A stretch of DNA of 64,000 bases from Lachnospiraceae bacterium (GTDB lineage: Bacteria; Bacillota; Clostridia; Lachnospirales; Lachnospiraceae), in contig JAEELL010000134.1 of assembly GCA_016282745.1 (NCBI GenBank), positions 35,582 to 99,581 on the forward strand, written 5' to 3'. Each line of letters begins with the position of its first letter. Position 1 is the stretch's first letter. This document shows positions 52,062-61,275 of this stretch, piece after piece. The position numbers and the translations under genes are program-made. The notes under the pieces are model-generated. The model saw only the letters and a list, made by a program, of their open reading frames with translations, did not search any database and was not told the DNA's origin.

Positions 52062-53684
52062 ATGAGAAATGTAAGTTGGGGTAAAAAAACTCTTGCAGTA
52101 ATTATGGCAGTAGTAACAATGGCGTCTACATGTGACGTTGTTTCATACCGTTCATTACTTGCTGCAGAAACAGAAGGAACAGTTGCAAATGAGATTGTAG
52201 AGAATGAGGACAGCACTTTGGCGCCAAGTACAGTTGAGGAAGAAACTACTGTCAACATGCGCAAACTAAAAATAGTTCCGAAACAAACTGAGTTTGAATA
52301 TAATTTGAAAGAAATTAATTTTGAATTTGATGTTTATAATTGGAAAGGTGAAAAAGTAAAAGTAAGTTATTATGTGGAATTTTACACAGATTCTAAATGC
52401 ACACATAAAACAACAGAGGCTGATGGGGCTAAAGATACAGGAAAAGCACCTTCAAAACCTGGGACATATTATCCAAAGGTAGTAACCATCGCTACAACTC
52501 AATATGATGGGTGTAGAGAGCCTATTGAAATTCATATTGTATTTACTAAGCCAATGGTATGGCTTCCAAAGGACGTACAGACCTACACTGGAGAGCAAAT
52601 TGCCTTTGATAAGTATGATTTTCGTAATCCGGATTTAGTGGAAGGGCTTACAGTAACATATAATAAGGTTTTAGAATCAAATGAAGAAACAGAAACAACA
52701 ACAGAAACAACAACTGAACCAACAACAGATGCTCCAATCGATGCGGGAACATACAATGTAACTATTTCTGCAGTGGTAGAAGGAGAAACTGTAGAAAAAG
52801 AAGTGTCTCTTGTTATTAATAAAGCAAAACTGAATGTTGATGCCAGGGAACAAAAAGAGATTTTTACAGGAAAACCAATTGCATTCACTAATTATGAAGT
52901 GACAGGAGTAAATGGAGAAAAGATTCCGGAAGATAATATCAAGATTTCTTATTCAAGTGATGGTTATGATCCGGTACCAAAGTACAGAAACGTTGGATCA
53001 TATGTAGTTTATGTAATTGTTTCCGGATTGAAAAATTATGAAGATGAAAATGTTAAAGCAATATTAACAATTAATCCATACTCACCAGTCATTATAGTTA
53101 ACGGTGAGTACAAGCCATATTATAATGGAAAACAGAGAGTGTTTAACAACTACACTGTAAAAGGTGTCGAAGGTGAACCAATAAAAAAAGAAAATATGAA
53201 TATTGAGTACTACTTGGATGAAGCATGCACGATACCTGCAGTTGGGGATGATCCACATACTGCACCATCGGAGTTTAGATCACGTTGTTATGTTAAACTT
53301 CAGTATAAAGGAAAAGCAGGTGAGAACTACTGTGATTCAAAGGTAGAAATAGGCAAAATGGTAATTAAATACGAACCAAAGATAGTAATGCCTGATGCAG
53401 TAGTAAACTACACCGGAGTAAAACAGCCTTATCCTTGGGATGAGTCAATGATTATTCGCGGAGATGACAAAGAAAATGGATTGCGTTTGTCAGTTGCATA
53501 TTATAAAGAATATAAAAATATGAATGATAATGTTCCGACAGGTCCTGCAGATGGAGCAAAAAATCCAATGGGTGCACCATCAAAACCTGGTGAATACATT
53601 ATAAAGGTTCAGTACCACGAATCAATAAATTATAATCCAAAAGCATTCTACGGTAAATTAATTATCAAATCAGATGAAAATTAA
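52062..53684 (+). CDS. Secreted protein with MBG-type Ig-like repeats
   Basis: 540 residues. Signal peptide (1 to about 30, VSWGKKTLAVIMAVVTMASTC, cleaved near LLAAE), a Thr/Glu linker, then about five beta-sandwich repeats of the MBG type (each starting with a YTGE/YTGK/YNGKQ-type strand and ending with a NINP or LVINK-like strand) over 65-540, with a Thr/Glu-rich insert near 208-225. Motifs such as DAGTYNVTISA and PGEYIIKVQY are typical. There is no catalytic domain and no sorting signal, so it is likely a surface or matrix protein. ATG 52062 is preceded by AAAGGAAAG; an earlier in-frame ATG at 52038 has no ribosome site. Confidence 0.78.
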   Translation: MRNVSWGKKTLAVIMAVVTMASTCDVVSYRSLLAAETEGTVANEIVENEDSTLAPSTVEEETTVNMRKLKIVPKQTEFEYNLKEINFEFDVYNWKGEKVKVSYYVEFYTDSKCTHKTTEADGAKDTGKAPSKPGTYYPKVVTIATTQYDGCREPIEIHIVFTKPMVWLPKDVQTYTGEQIAFDKYDFRNPDLVEGLTVTYNKVLESNEETETTTETTTEPTTDAPIDAGTYNVTISAVVEGETVEKEVSLVINKAKLNVDAREQKEIFTGKPIAFTNYEVTGVNGEKIPEDNIKISYSSDGYDPVPKYRNVGSYVVYVIVSGLKNYEDENVKAILTINPYSPVIIVNGEYKPYYNGKQRVFNNYTVKGVEGEPIKKENMNIEYYLDEACTIPAVGDDPHTAPSEFRSRCYVKLQYKGKAGENYCDSKVEIGKMVIKYEPKIVMPDAVVNYTGVKQPYPWDESMIIRGDDKENGLRLSVAYYKEYKNMNDNVPTGPADGAKNPMGAPSKPGEYIIKVQYHESINYNPKAFYGKLIIKSDEN

Positions 53685-53715
53685 GATGAGCTTTTTTTCG
53701 TAGAAATAAACAAGC

Positions 53716-53757
53716 AAAAAAGAGGATTTCCGGATTGTTGGAAAATCCTCTTTTTTT
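53716..53757. terminator. Bidirectional terminator
   Basis: AAAGAGGATTTCC/GGAAAATCCTCTTT with a nine-base loop and long A and T flanks, between the MBG gene (+) and the alpha/beta hydrolase gene (-). Confidence 0.85.
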
Positions 53758-53781
53758 GTTAAACACGTTTTTGTCGAATTA

Positions 53782-54576
53782 TTATACCGTACGAGAGAGC
53801 ATAGCCCCTTTCAATTTCTGTTCATTTAGAAACTGAAGTACCATTTGGTTAAAAATTGCATATTTTTCTATGCTGCAAACATGACCGCATTTTTCTATCA
53901 GATTAAGAGTTGCACTGTTGATTTTTCTATGGGTTCGTATTGCGCTGTTTAAAAAGAAATAATCCTGTTTTCCAGAAATGAAAAACACCGGAAGATTTAT
54001 TTCTCTGATTATTCTCATATACTCATTGAATTTGAATTGAGTTTTGAAAAATTCGGACAGCCATTTTTTGAAGGCTTCGGATTTCATATTAAAAGATTCC
54101 TTAATGAAAAAATCTCGGGATTTCTTATGGTGCTTTAGTGGCATCAAAATATTGGCAAACATTGGATAAAACAGACTTTTAGGAATTATGTATTTGAATG
54201 CTTCCACAAAGACAAGCACTGTTTTAAAGCCGATATTAAGATTAGTTACACAACCGGCAAGAATAAGAGATTTAACTTTTCCTTTAAATAAATATATAAA
54301 CTCCAACGCCACGATAGTTCCAATTGACATGGAAATAATATGTACGCTGTCAATATTTTCTTTTTCTAAAATATCATTGATATCGGTAGCTGTTCTTGAA
54401 AGTAAATGCTTACATTTACTGAAAGGAGAGCCACCGTGACCTGCCAAATCGATAGCTAAGATATTGTATTTTTGCAATTCATTTATCTGATATTTCCAAG
54501 TGTTAATACTTCCACCTAATCCGTGTATTAGCAAAACCCAGTCGTTTGAGTTATTATTGTATATTTTATAATTCAT
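53782..54576 (-). CDS. Alpha/beta hydrolase
   Basis: 264 residues, cytoplasmic. Oxyanion motif LIHGLGG (16-22), nucleophile Ser in SMSIGT (about 86), acid in SGKQDYF (about 205-209) and His in CGHVCSIE (about 232). The fold matches the MhpC/MenH-like group; the substrate is unknown. Ends close to a bidirectional terminator and begins 46 bases after the degV stop on the same strand, so both may be cotranscribed. Confidence 0.83.
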   Translation of the reverse strand: MNYKIYNNNSNDWVLLIHGLGGSINTWKYQINELQKYNILAIDLAGHGGSPFSKCKHLLSRTATDINDILEKENIDSVHIISMSIGTIVALEFIYLFKGKVKSLILAGCVTNLNIGFKTVLVFVEAFKYIIPKSLFYPMFANILMPLKHHKKSRDFFIKESFNMKSEAFKKWLSEFFKTQFKFNEYMRIIREINLPVFFISGKQDYFFLNSAIRTHRKINSATLNLIEKCGHVCSIEKYAIFNQMVLQFLNEQKLKGAMLSRTV

Positions 54577-54622
54577 CCGGTATTTCCTTATTAAAAATAA
54601 TATGTTTTTTTGTTAAATCGAC

Positions 54623-55507
54623 TTAATCTCTCTTTTTACCCCAGAAGAATAAAGCGACTGTTCCGGGGCCTGTATGACTACCAATTGTAGTTCCGATATC
54701 AAAGATAGTTATCTTTCCTTTAAGGTTAGGAAAAGTTTCAAGTATTAAGGAAACCAATGCATCTGCATCTTCTTTGCAATCAGAATTGCTGATATAAACT
54801 TTGTCGCAATAATTGGTTCCGTCATTTGCAAGTTCAACCATTCTCTGAACGGTTTCTTTTATAACTTTCTTTTTACCTTTAATTTTGTATTTAGGAATTA
54901 ATTTTCCCTCGGCGTCAACTGTCAGAAGGGGACATATGTTAAGGACATTTCCGATAAATCCGGAAGTTTTAGAAACTCTGCCGCCTCTGATCAGATAGGT
55001 CAAATCAGTGGTAAAGAACCAGTGTTGAACATTTAATCTGTTTTCAAGAGTCCAATCATAGAGTTCCTTTGCGGTCAAACCTTCGTCTCTTTTATCTGCC
55101 ATACGGTCTATCAACAGACCGTATCCCGATGAAGCTGCATATGAATCGATAATATATATTGTTCTTTCAGGGTATTTTTCCTCAAGCATTTCCTTTGCGA
55201 TAAGAGCTGAGTTCATAACCCCGGTAATTCCTGAGGAAAGGCAGGCATGAACAATATCTTTTCCTTCCTTTAGAAATGGCTCAAAATATTCTAAAAATTC
55301 TTCAACATTTATCTGAGAAGTTCTTGTCATAGCTCCATCTCTCATGGCCTGGTAGAATTCCTTGAGGGGCATGGTTAACCCCATGTCATCAGGGTAAATT
55401 ACATTGTTCAATTCATAATGAAACATAATGAATTTTATGTTTCTTGATACAAGATGCTCCCTTGTTAAATCAGCAGTTGAGCAACAACTCAAAATATAAT
55501 CTGTCAT
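54623..55507 (-). CDS. DegV family fatty-acid-binding protein
   Basis: 294 residues of the DegV (FakB-like) fold. The N-terminal domain starts ILSCCSTADLTREHL, with the SSGITGVMNSAL motif (about 97-108) binding the fatty acid carboxylate, and the C-terminal domain carries RGGRVSKTSGFIGN and GSHTGPGTVALF (about 275-287). FakB proteins hand fatty acids to the kinase FakA. ATG 55507 has AGGAGG ten bases upstream; the longer ORF to 55615 would add a hydrophobic stretch lacking a ribosome site and is rejected. Confidence 0.9.
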   Translation of the reverse strand: MTDYILSCCSTADLTREHLVSRNIKFIMFHYELNNVIYPDDMGLTMPLKEFYQAMRDGAMTRTSQINVEEFLEYFEPFLKEGKDIVHACLSSGITGVMNSALIAKEMLEEKYPERTIYIIDSYAASSGYGLLIDRMADKRDEGLTAKELYDWTLENRLNVQHWFFTTDLTYLIRGGRVSKTSGFIGNVLNICPLLTVDAEGKLIPKYKIKGKKKVIKETVQRMVELANDGTNYCDKVYISNSDCKEDADALVSLILETFPNLKGKITIFDIGTTIGSHTGPGTVALFFWGKKRD

Positions 55508-55553
55508 TTTAGTATTGCCTCCTAAATAATAATTCACGAATTCATCTTTTGAA

Positions 55554-55582
55554 ATTATAGCAGATAAAAAAATGAAATAGAA
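55554..55582 (-). promoter_or_regulatory. Promoter of the DegV gene
   Basis: Minus-strand extended -10 TGC+TATAAT (55554-55559) with a weak -35 (TTCTAT, 55577-55582) 17 bases away. Confidence 0.5.
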
Positions 55583-55643
55583 TGGTTTTAGCCGTAGGAT
55601 AAACAAAATGGGCAATATTGTAAACCAATAAATAGGATGTTTA

Positions 55644-55672
55644 TTGCAGTAAGAAATTGAGACTGATATAAT
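55644..55672 (+). promoter_or_regulatory. Promoter of the PNPOx-fold gene
   Basis: TTGCAG (55644-55649), 17-base spacer, extended -10 TGA+TATAAT (55667-55672). Confidence 0.7.
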
Positions 55673-55710
55673 AGAATTATTAAATCAAATTACTATATTA
55701 GGAGGATGTT

Positions 55711-56103
55711 ATGCAGAGAGTAGCGGATTTTATTAAAGCAGCAAATGTTTATTATTTAGCAACAGTTGATGGAGACCAGCCAAGAGTAAGACCTTTTGGA
55801 ACGATTAATATTTTTGAGGGCAAACTTTATATTCAAACAGGAAAAGTTAAAGATGTTTCAAAACAGATTCATGCTAATCCAAAGTTTGAATTATGTGCAT
55901 TTAGAGACGGTGACTGGCTTCGAGTTTCGGGAGAACTTGTAGAAGATGACAGAGTAGAAGCAAGACAGTCTATGCTTGATGCGTATCCTACACTTCAGGG
56001 AATGTATTCTGCAACTGACGGAAATACAGAAGTTTTTTATATTAAAAATGCAACTGCCAGCTTTTGCTCATTTACAAAAGAGACAGAGGTTGTTACATTT
56101 TAA
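55711..56103 (+). CDS. Pyridoxamine 5'-phosphate oxidase-like flavin protein
   Basis: 130 residues of the split-barrel FMN-binding fold. Characteristic segments: VYYLATVDGDQPRVRPFG (about 13-30), LYIQTGKVKDVSKQIHANPKFELCAF (split over 46-71) and WLRVSGELVEDD. It is far shorter than PdxH and lacks its C-terminal part, so it is one of the small family members of unknown reaction, often linked to flavin or F420-type reduction. GGAGG is six bases before the ATG. Own promoter and terminator. Confidence 0.85.
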   Translation: MQRVADFIKAANVYYLATVDGDQPRVRPFGTINIFEGKLYIQTGKVKDVSKQIHANPKFELCAFRDGDWLRVSGELVEDDRVEARQSMLDAYPTLQGMYSATDGNTEVFYIKNATASFCSFTKETEVVTF

Positions 56104-56132
56104 TGCGATTGCTCTAAAAGTATAATACAATA

Positions 56133-56182
56133 CCTCCAAAGTTGACAGGCAATTAACCCAAATCAACTTTGGAGGCATTTTT
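56133..56182. terminator. Bidirectional terminator
   Basis: CCTCCAAAGTTGA pairs with TCAACTTTGGAGG (13 bp) around a 17-base loop, with a T-run to the right. It ends the PNPOx-fold gene and may also serve the chitinase on the other strand. Confidence 0.82.
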
Positions 56183-56218
56183 TATATAATAACTATATTA
56201 TTTATGATTCAAATAAAA

Positions 56219-59200
56219 CTAGTAATTAATCTTTAAATAGTTTGGATCAACTACTTTTAAAATATTGTTGTACAAATAGTCATGTGCATTTTTTGATGTG
56301 CACATTTTTTTTGTGTACAATGTCTCGGCAAGATTATAAATTGAGTATGTGTATATCTGTGAATATGCGTAAGTTCCATCAGATAATTTGGCATAAGCTC
56401 TAACGGCTAGTGGGGCCGTGAACTCAGACTTATTTCCTTTGGCAAAATACATAGACATGACATATGATTTTGAATATTCTTCTAAAGCTGTCGGATATCT
56501 TCCGTTTTCCTCAGTTCCTTCAAAACTTCTTACATTGTCATTGTTGCTTCCTACAATCATATCTTCGTCTTTATATCCTTCGTATTTCAATCCATAGATA
56601 ATGCCTACTTCAGATATGGCTTTGCCCTCAACAGTTTCGTTAAATGAGTAAACAACTCTGTGCCCGCCAATTTTTGTGTTGATATTGTATCCGTTGATAG
56701 CAATGTCGTTAGAAATAACAGAACCGTTTGGCAAAGTTGTAGTATCATTTACAACTCTTACTGTAAATGTAGCTTTGGAAGAACCTGACACTACATCAAC
56801 CAGCGCGGCACCTGCTGATAATGCAGTTACATTTCCGGATGAATCTACAGAAATAACTCCATCATTGCCTTCAATATTTCTAATATTAAAGGATACATTA
56901 CTTCCGGCTTTGACAGTTATTTTTGTTGTCTCGCCAACCTTAAGAGTCTGGAAGTAAGATTCAAGTTCTATTCCTGTAGTAAATGGATAATCCGGTTTTG
57001 CACTGGCTTTATCAACTGCGGTAAGAGGTAAATCGGTACCCGATACATTTGCAAGTTCAGGATATTCTTTATCACTGTCACTTAATGGTGTACTTGGTGA
57101 TTTGTCATTTTTAACACAGTCATATACGAGATTTAATAAACTCTCAGGTTTATTGTTCAGGTTATCCTGACCTAATTCCCAGATAAATGCGCCACCGTAT
57201 TCTGTGCCGCCAAGGTATGCTTTTTGCTCGGTAGTTCTTTTCCATGCATCAACTTTGCTCTCACCCGGATTGGTGTCTATAGTCACGTCAGAACTCTGGT
57301 TTTGCAGATAGTATGCGTAACTTACAGCACCGTCCCAGCCGCCGCCTTTAGTGTAGTAGTAGAATGGAATGCCTACGTTTAATTTGTCTGCGGGAACACC
57401 CAAATCTGTATAGTGATCAAGTAACTGATATGCGTGCCACATAGGTGCATGGTCAACTTCGCCGATTCCGATTCGCTCACCGTTTCTGTTGTACTGGCAA
57501 TCGTAGTTCATTACATTCAAGAAATCATACTTTTTGTAAAGGTCTGCTTCATCTTCGATTAAATCGGTAAACCAGGTATGTACTGCCATAGACATTTCAA
57601 GACCTCTTGCGTCTATTCCGTCTCTTAGGAGATCAACAAACTCGTTGTAACCCTGCCAGAATTTTACATCGTCAGTTTCAGCATCCATATCAACTCCGTC
57701 AAAGCCGAATTCGTCCACTGCATTGAAAATACAGTTAACAAGGTACTCGCGGCTGGTCTCATACCAGAATGGAAGAGAAGACTGGATGAATCCACCATCT
57801 CCACCGCCCACAGAGATAAATACTTTACAGCCGTTGCTGTGAGCTTTATTTACCATATTTCTGATTTCGTCCGTTGTCCAACCTCCGGTTCCGTCAGCCA
57901 TTTTTCCAAAGTCCCAACCGTCTTTTGTATAGCGAAGAAAGGCGACGATTACATAATCAAGTTTTGCATAATCTAAGTTGTTAATGTCTGTATTTCTCCA
58001 CCATGGAAGATAACCGATTACTCGTTTTGATGTGCCCGGTTCCTTGTCATAGTCATCATCGACTTGAGGCTTTTCGTTTATAGCAATCGAAAAAACTTTA
58101 GTAGCAAAACCTTCACTGTTTGTAGCTTTGACAGTAAATGTGAAAGTGCCTGCTACTTGCGCAATTCCGGAAATAGTACCTGTTTTTGCATCAAGGGACA
58201 GACCGTTTGGAAGAAGTCCGCTTGCAATACTAAAGGTTATAGGCTTTGTTCCTTTAACTGATATTGCTTTATTGTAATTACTTCCGACTTTTCCTGAAGT
58301 CAGAATGTCAGTTGTTATGGTAGGAGCAGTAGGAGTACCGTGCTCTTCACATTCTGATAATACAGGGGTTTTTGATGGTGCTATAACTACTGATGTGTCA
58401 AGAACCCACATGTTTCCGCTGACGCCCGTAGGAGTCTCTCCACTACCTCCCCAACGAGCCTTCCATACCTGACCGTTATATGATACAACTGATCCGCTTG
58501 GATAGAACTGTGATGCCACATATTCCGGAACATCAGGCATAGGCGAAGTGCCGGGAGTGGTGATGGTAAGTGTTGCCGGGCGTGTTTCATTGCCGTCAGG
58601 ATCAATGGCAACAACTTTAAAATTATACTTGAATCCTGAAGTTAACTGTGAAATTACGCAACATGTGTTATTTGTCTCTACTTTTCCAAGTAAATTGTTG
58701 TCATAATATACTTTGTAGGTTACGGCATCCCAGGATGTAGGAGCATTCCATTCCAAATGAACAGACTCCTCAGTTAAATCGTTAGCTATAAGTTCAAAAG
58801 GACCTTCATACTGTGATGGAAAACTAAAATGTGACGCAACAGCCGGAAGCAATGCTTCGTCTTTGTCTTCATCCCTGATGCAGTCCTTTGTCACATCCCA
58901 AATCATAACTCCGCCGTAATCTGAGTTCTTAACAAAGTCTGCCTTCTTCATAATAGTAGCACGGCTGTTGATTTCAACTTTGAAATCCTGTCCCGGACGA
59001 TAAATGTTGTACTGACCGGGAATAGACACAGAATCCATTGTCAGGTAATCAGTGTTGCCGGCCTGCTTGCACATTTTAACGACCTTCGCATAATCATAAT
59101 CACAATTCCATGCCGCACGACCGTCAGTACTGTAGCCGTAGAATGGAAGACCGACAATCATTTTTTCTTTTGGTATACTTTGATATGCGTAACTGTTTAA

Positions 59201-59917
59201 CTGACTCATAGTCCAATCATAGTCAGCTACGTTCATTGTTCCGCTTCCGTTTTGGTCGTAAGTCATAACATTGAAATAATCAAAGTAAGAAACGTTTGTG
59301 CCAAGACCTTCAATAATATATGGAGCTACCGCCATAGACAAGGTCTTGTTTCTCTGTTTTAAATCACCGGATAATTTAGAAAGCATTGCAGAGTACTTAT
59401 CCTTATCGGTAGTTGACTCAATATCCATGTCAATACCGTCAAATCCATACACATCAAGAAATGTAAGAATCTGATTATAGAAAGAATTGCTTCTCGCCTC
59501 TGATGCAAAGAATTTGTATCCACTGTTAGCTCCCCCTCCAACAGATAAGATACATTTTACGTTGTTCTGGTGACACAGTTCAATGATTCTTCTTACATCG
59601 GAATCAGACATATCAGAAATAATCCAATTTGGAACATCTGACGTCTTATCTGCCGGTCCCATGAAAGAAACATTTAAATGTGTAAGTGATGCGTAATTAA
59701 TCTTCTCAATGTTATCCTTGAGCGACAGCCCCACTGTTGAAATCGCATCTGATGGTCTGTCTTCTCCGAGAAAATACCCCACTATTTTTTTCTCGAACTT
59801 TTCCTGTGAGCCGGTATCTGCTATTGCAGTTTCAAAAACCGGCATGCAACTAAAGACCATGGCCAAAATTAATAAAAATGACCACAGTCGCCTACATGAT
59901 ACTAGACTTTTTTTCAT
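56219..59917 (-). CDS. Secreted chitinase with two GH18 domains
   Basis: Secreted enzyme of 1232 residues. Order: signal peptide (1 to about 33), GH18 domain 1 (about 44-362) with DGIDMDIE (160-167; Glu167 acid), FN3 (about 363-455), a chitin-binding CBM5/12 (about 460-505: YPSGSVVSYNGQVWKARW), an Ig-like PIG domain (about 529-614), GH18 domain 2 (about 632-939) with DGVDMDAE ending at Glu747, a Big2 domain (about 976-1057) and the C-terminal module (about 1067-1232) shared with the GH43 enzyme at 26039-30361. Both catalytic domains keep DxxDxDxE and appear active on chitin or related N-acetylglucosamine glycans. I chose ATG 59917 (AAGGAGG seven bases upstream) over 59944. A structured leader lies upstream. 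Confidence 0.93.
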   Translation of the reverse strand: MKKSLVSCRRLWSFLLILAMVFSCMPVFETAIADTGSQEKFEKKIVGYFLGEDRPSDAISTVGLSLKDNIEKINYASLTHLNVSFMGPADKTSDVPNWIISDMSDSDVRRIIELCHQNNVKCILSVGGGANSGYKFFASEARSNSFYNQILTFLDVYGFDGIDMDIESTTDKDKYSAMLSKLSGDLKQRNKTLSMAVAPYIIEGLGTNVSYFDYFNVMTYDQNGSGTMNVADYDWTMSQLNSYAYQSIPKEKMIVGLPFYGYSTDGRAAWNCDYDYAKVVKMCKQAGNTDYLTMDSVSIPGQYNIYRPGQDFKVEINSRATIMKKADFVKNSDYGGVMIWDVTKDCIRDEDKDEALLPAVASHFSFPSQYEGPFELIANDLTEESVHLEWNAPTSWDAVTYKVYYDNNLLGKVETNNTCCVISQLTSGFKYNFKVVAIDPDGNETRPATLTITTPGTSPMPDVPEYVASQFYPSGSVVSYNGQVWKARWGGSGETPTGVSGNMWVLDTSVVIAPSKTPVLSECEEHGTPTAPTITTDILTSGKVGSNYNKAISVKGTKPITFSIASGLLPNGLSLDAKTGTISGIAQVAGTFTFTVKATNSEGFATKVFSIAINEKPQVDDDYDKEPGTSKRVIGYLPWWRNTDINNLDYAKLDYVIVAFLRYTKDGWDFGKMADGTGGWTTDEIRNMVNKAHSNGCKVFISVGGGDGGFIQSSLPFWYETSREYLVNCIFNAVDEFGFDGVDMDAETDDVKFWQGYNEFVDLLRDGIDARGLEMSMAVHTWFTDLIEDEADLYKKYDFLNVMNYDCQYNRNGERIGIGEVDHAPMWHAYQLLDHYTDLGVPADKLNVGIPFYYYTKGGGWDGAVSYAYYLQNQSSDVTIDTNPGESKVDAWKRTTEQKAYLGGTEYGGAFIWELGQDNLNNKPESLLNLVYDCVKNDKSPSTPLSDSDKEYPELANVSGTDLPLTAVDKASAKPDYPFTTGIELESYFQTLKVGETTKITVKAGSNVSFNIRNIEGNDGVISVDSSGNVTALSAGAALVDVVSGSSKATFTVRVVNDTTTLPNGSVISNDIAINGYNINTKIGGHRVVYSFNETVEGKAISEVGIIYGLKYEGYKDEDMIVGSNNDNVRSFEGTEENGRYPTALEEYSKSYVMSMYFAKGNKSEFTAPLAVRAYAKLSDGTYAYSQIYTYSIYNLAETLYTKKMCTSKNAHDYLYNNILKVVDPNYLKINY

Positions 59918-59924
59918 TGTAAAA

Positions 59925-60010
59925 CCTCCTTCAACTGAGGACAAACTGATAGCAAATATTGCTACGCCCCGTCTTAATCAATAAACAATAAATCCCCTAT
60001 TAATTTGTCC
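59925..60010 (-). promoter_or_regulatory. Riboswitch-like leader of the chitinase gene
   Basis: On the minus strand GGACAAATT (60010-60002) can pair with AGTTTGTCC (59947-59939), a helix of about 9 bp enclosing a small hairpin TAGCAA-TAT-TTGCTA (59964-59950). The last bases of the 3' strand, CCTC (59940-59937), can instead pair with GAGG of the ribosome site (59928-59925). The two pairings compete, as in translational riboswitches. It does not match the c-di-GMP (GEMM) or other class I know. Confidence 0.45.
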
Positions 60011-60030
60011 GTACTCATGTTTCAATTACT

Positions 60031-60059
60031 AGTTTAATTGGTTAGTGAAGGATAGTCAA
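60031..60059 (-). promoter_or_regulatory. Promoter of the chitinase gene
   Basis: Minus-strand TTGACT (60054-60059), 17-base spacer, TAAACT (60031-60036). The predicted leader is about 107 bases. Confidence 0.65.
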
Positions 60060-60100
60060 TTGACCTTTTTTGTTATGTGGGTAAGCACTTTGAATTCCAT

Positions 60101-60125
60101 AAAAAAACTGCGCAATGATGCGCAG
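60101..60125 (-). terminator. Terminator after the PHP phosphatase gene
   Basis: On the minus strand CTGCGC-ATCATT-GCGCAG is followed by TTTTTTT. It ends the upstream PHP gene (60203-61003). Confidence 0.8.
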
Positions 60126-60142
60126 CACACGAAAGTATAACA

Positions 60143-60214
60143 AAGAAGCAGATGTCCCGCTTTAAATTATTTTTTTCCAAGAAGCAGATGTCCCACTTGA
60201 AATTATAATTTTCT
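60143..60214. repeat. Imperfect tandem 36-base repeat
   Basis: AAGAAGCAGATGTCCC begins at 60143 and again at 60179, and similarity continues for about 28 bases (CGCTTTAAATTAT against CACTTGAAATTAT). The second copy runs into the 3' end of the PHP gene. Confidence 0.75.
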
Positions 60215-61003
60215 AAAAAGCGGTTTTCTACCGGAAAATACAGTGTAATACTCAAATCCTATTTCCTTCAAAATATCACCGGCTTTATCGAAGGCACAAC
60301 CAATGAAACATGCTTTGTGAGCATCAGAACCAATGGTGATTATCTCGCCACCAAGGTCCTTATATCTTTTAATTATATCACTGCAAGGATTAGTAAAGCC
60401 AAATCCCTTGCTTAAGGCAGAAGTATTGATTTCAATACCTTTGCCTCTTGATATAACAGTTTTTAAAATATGATCAATATAATCTGAATAGTCAGCCGGA
60501 GAGTAATTGGCAGCTTTGTTAGGGCTGTATCTTACAATATAATCAATATGACCAACTACATCAAAATTGTCAAAATCCTCCACACATTTCGAGAGAGTTT
60601 CAAAATATCTCTCAAAGGCCTGTCGGTCTGTCTTGCCTTCAAAAAATTCAGGATAATATGGATCCATATTATCAACCTCGTGGCATGAACCGATAACGAA
60701 ATCAAAAGGGTTTGTGGAAATCAAATTTCTGTTAAGTGAAACATTAGCGTCTGAGAGTCCACATTCCACGCCTATATTTACATTAATATCTTTTGAATAT
60801 CTATCTCTTAAATCAGAGAGTTCATTAAAATATTCCTTTACATTTAAATCTGCATTTTCTCCCACAATTGGCCAATTGAAATCGTTGTGGTCGGTAAAGC
60901 ACATTTCTTTCATATTAAGTTCAATACATTTTTTAATAATCTCAGATGAATCCTGTTCAGAATCAAATGAGTGATGTGAGTGAATGTGAAAATCAGAATA
61001 CAT
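60203..61003 (-). CDS. PHP-type histidinol-phosphatase family protein
   Basis: 266-residue metal-dependent phosphoesterase of the PHP superfamily (HisJ/HisK type). Metal ligands are visible: HIHSHHS (6-12), TDHND (37-41), VECG (about 78), GSCHE (about 105-109), GHIDY (about 151-155) and SDAH (about 227-230). HisK-type members dephosphorylate histidinol phosphate in histidine synthesis, but the his genes are not here, so another phosphoester is possible. The C-terminus seems slightly reshaped by a small repeat. It is the upstream neighbour of the chitinase, but a terminator separates the two. Confidence 0.85.
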   Translation of the reverse strand: MYSDFHIHSHHSFDSEQDSSEIIKKCIELNMKEMCFTDHNDFNWPIVGENADLNVKEYFNELSDLRDRYSKDINVNIGVECGLSDANVSLNRNLISTNPFDFVIGSCHEVDNMDPYYPEFFEGKTDRQAFERYFETLSKCVEDFDNFDVVGHIDYIVRYSPNKAANYSPADYSDYIDHILKTVISRGKGIEINTSALSKGFGFTNPCSDIIKRYKDLGGEIITIGSDAHKACFIGCAFDKAGDILKEIGFEYYTVFSGRKPLFRKL

Positions 61004-61275
61004 ATATTTTCCCTCCGAGTGAAACTAAAAAAATATTATAACGATAATTAGTGAATTGTTTTTTTGTTCTTATTTTATAAGTTAGTATTTGATATTTAGT
61101 ATAAATGCGAGAAGAATTATAAGCAACTAAAATGTGTTAGAAATCATTAAATCAAAAAAAGTATTTTGTTGGCATAGTTAAATAGAATTATTGGAAGCAA
61201 AGAAGGTGAATCCGAAAATGAAAAAATAAAAGAATTGGACAAAACAGTGGAAAATAATCCTGATTCGAAAAAAAT

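Noticed and set aside
59925..60010. c-di-GMP (GEMM) riboswitch before the chitinase
   Set aside because: The conserved GEMM core sequences are not present; only the general helix competition is seen.
60073..60255. Minus-strand ORF of 60 codons over the 36-base repeat
   Set aside because: It is an overlap with the end of the PHP gene and its terminator, and the peptide is just the translated repeat.
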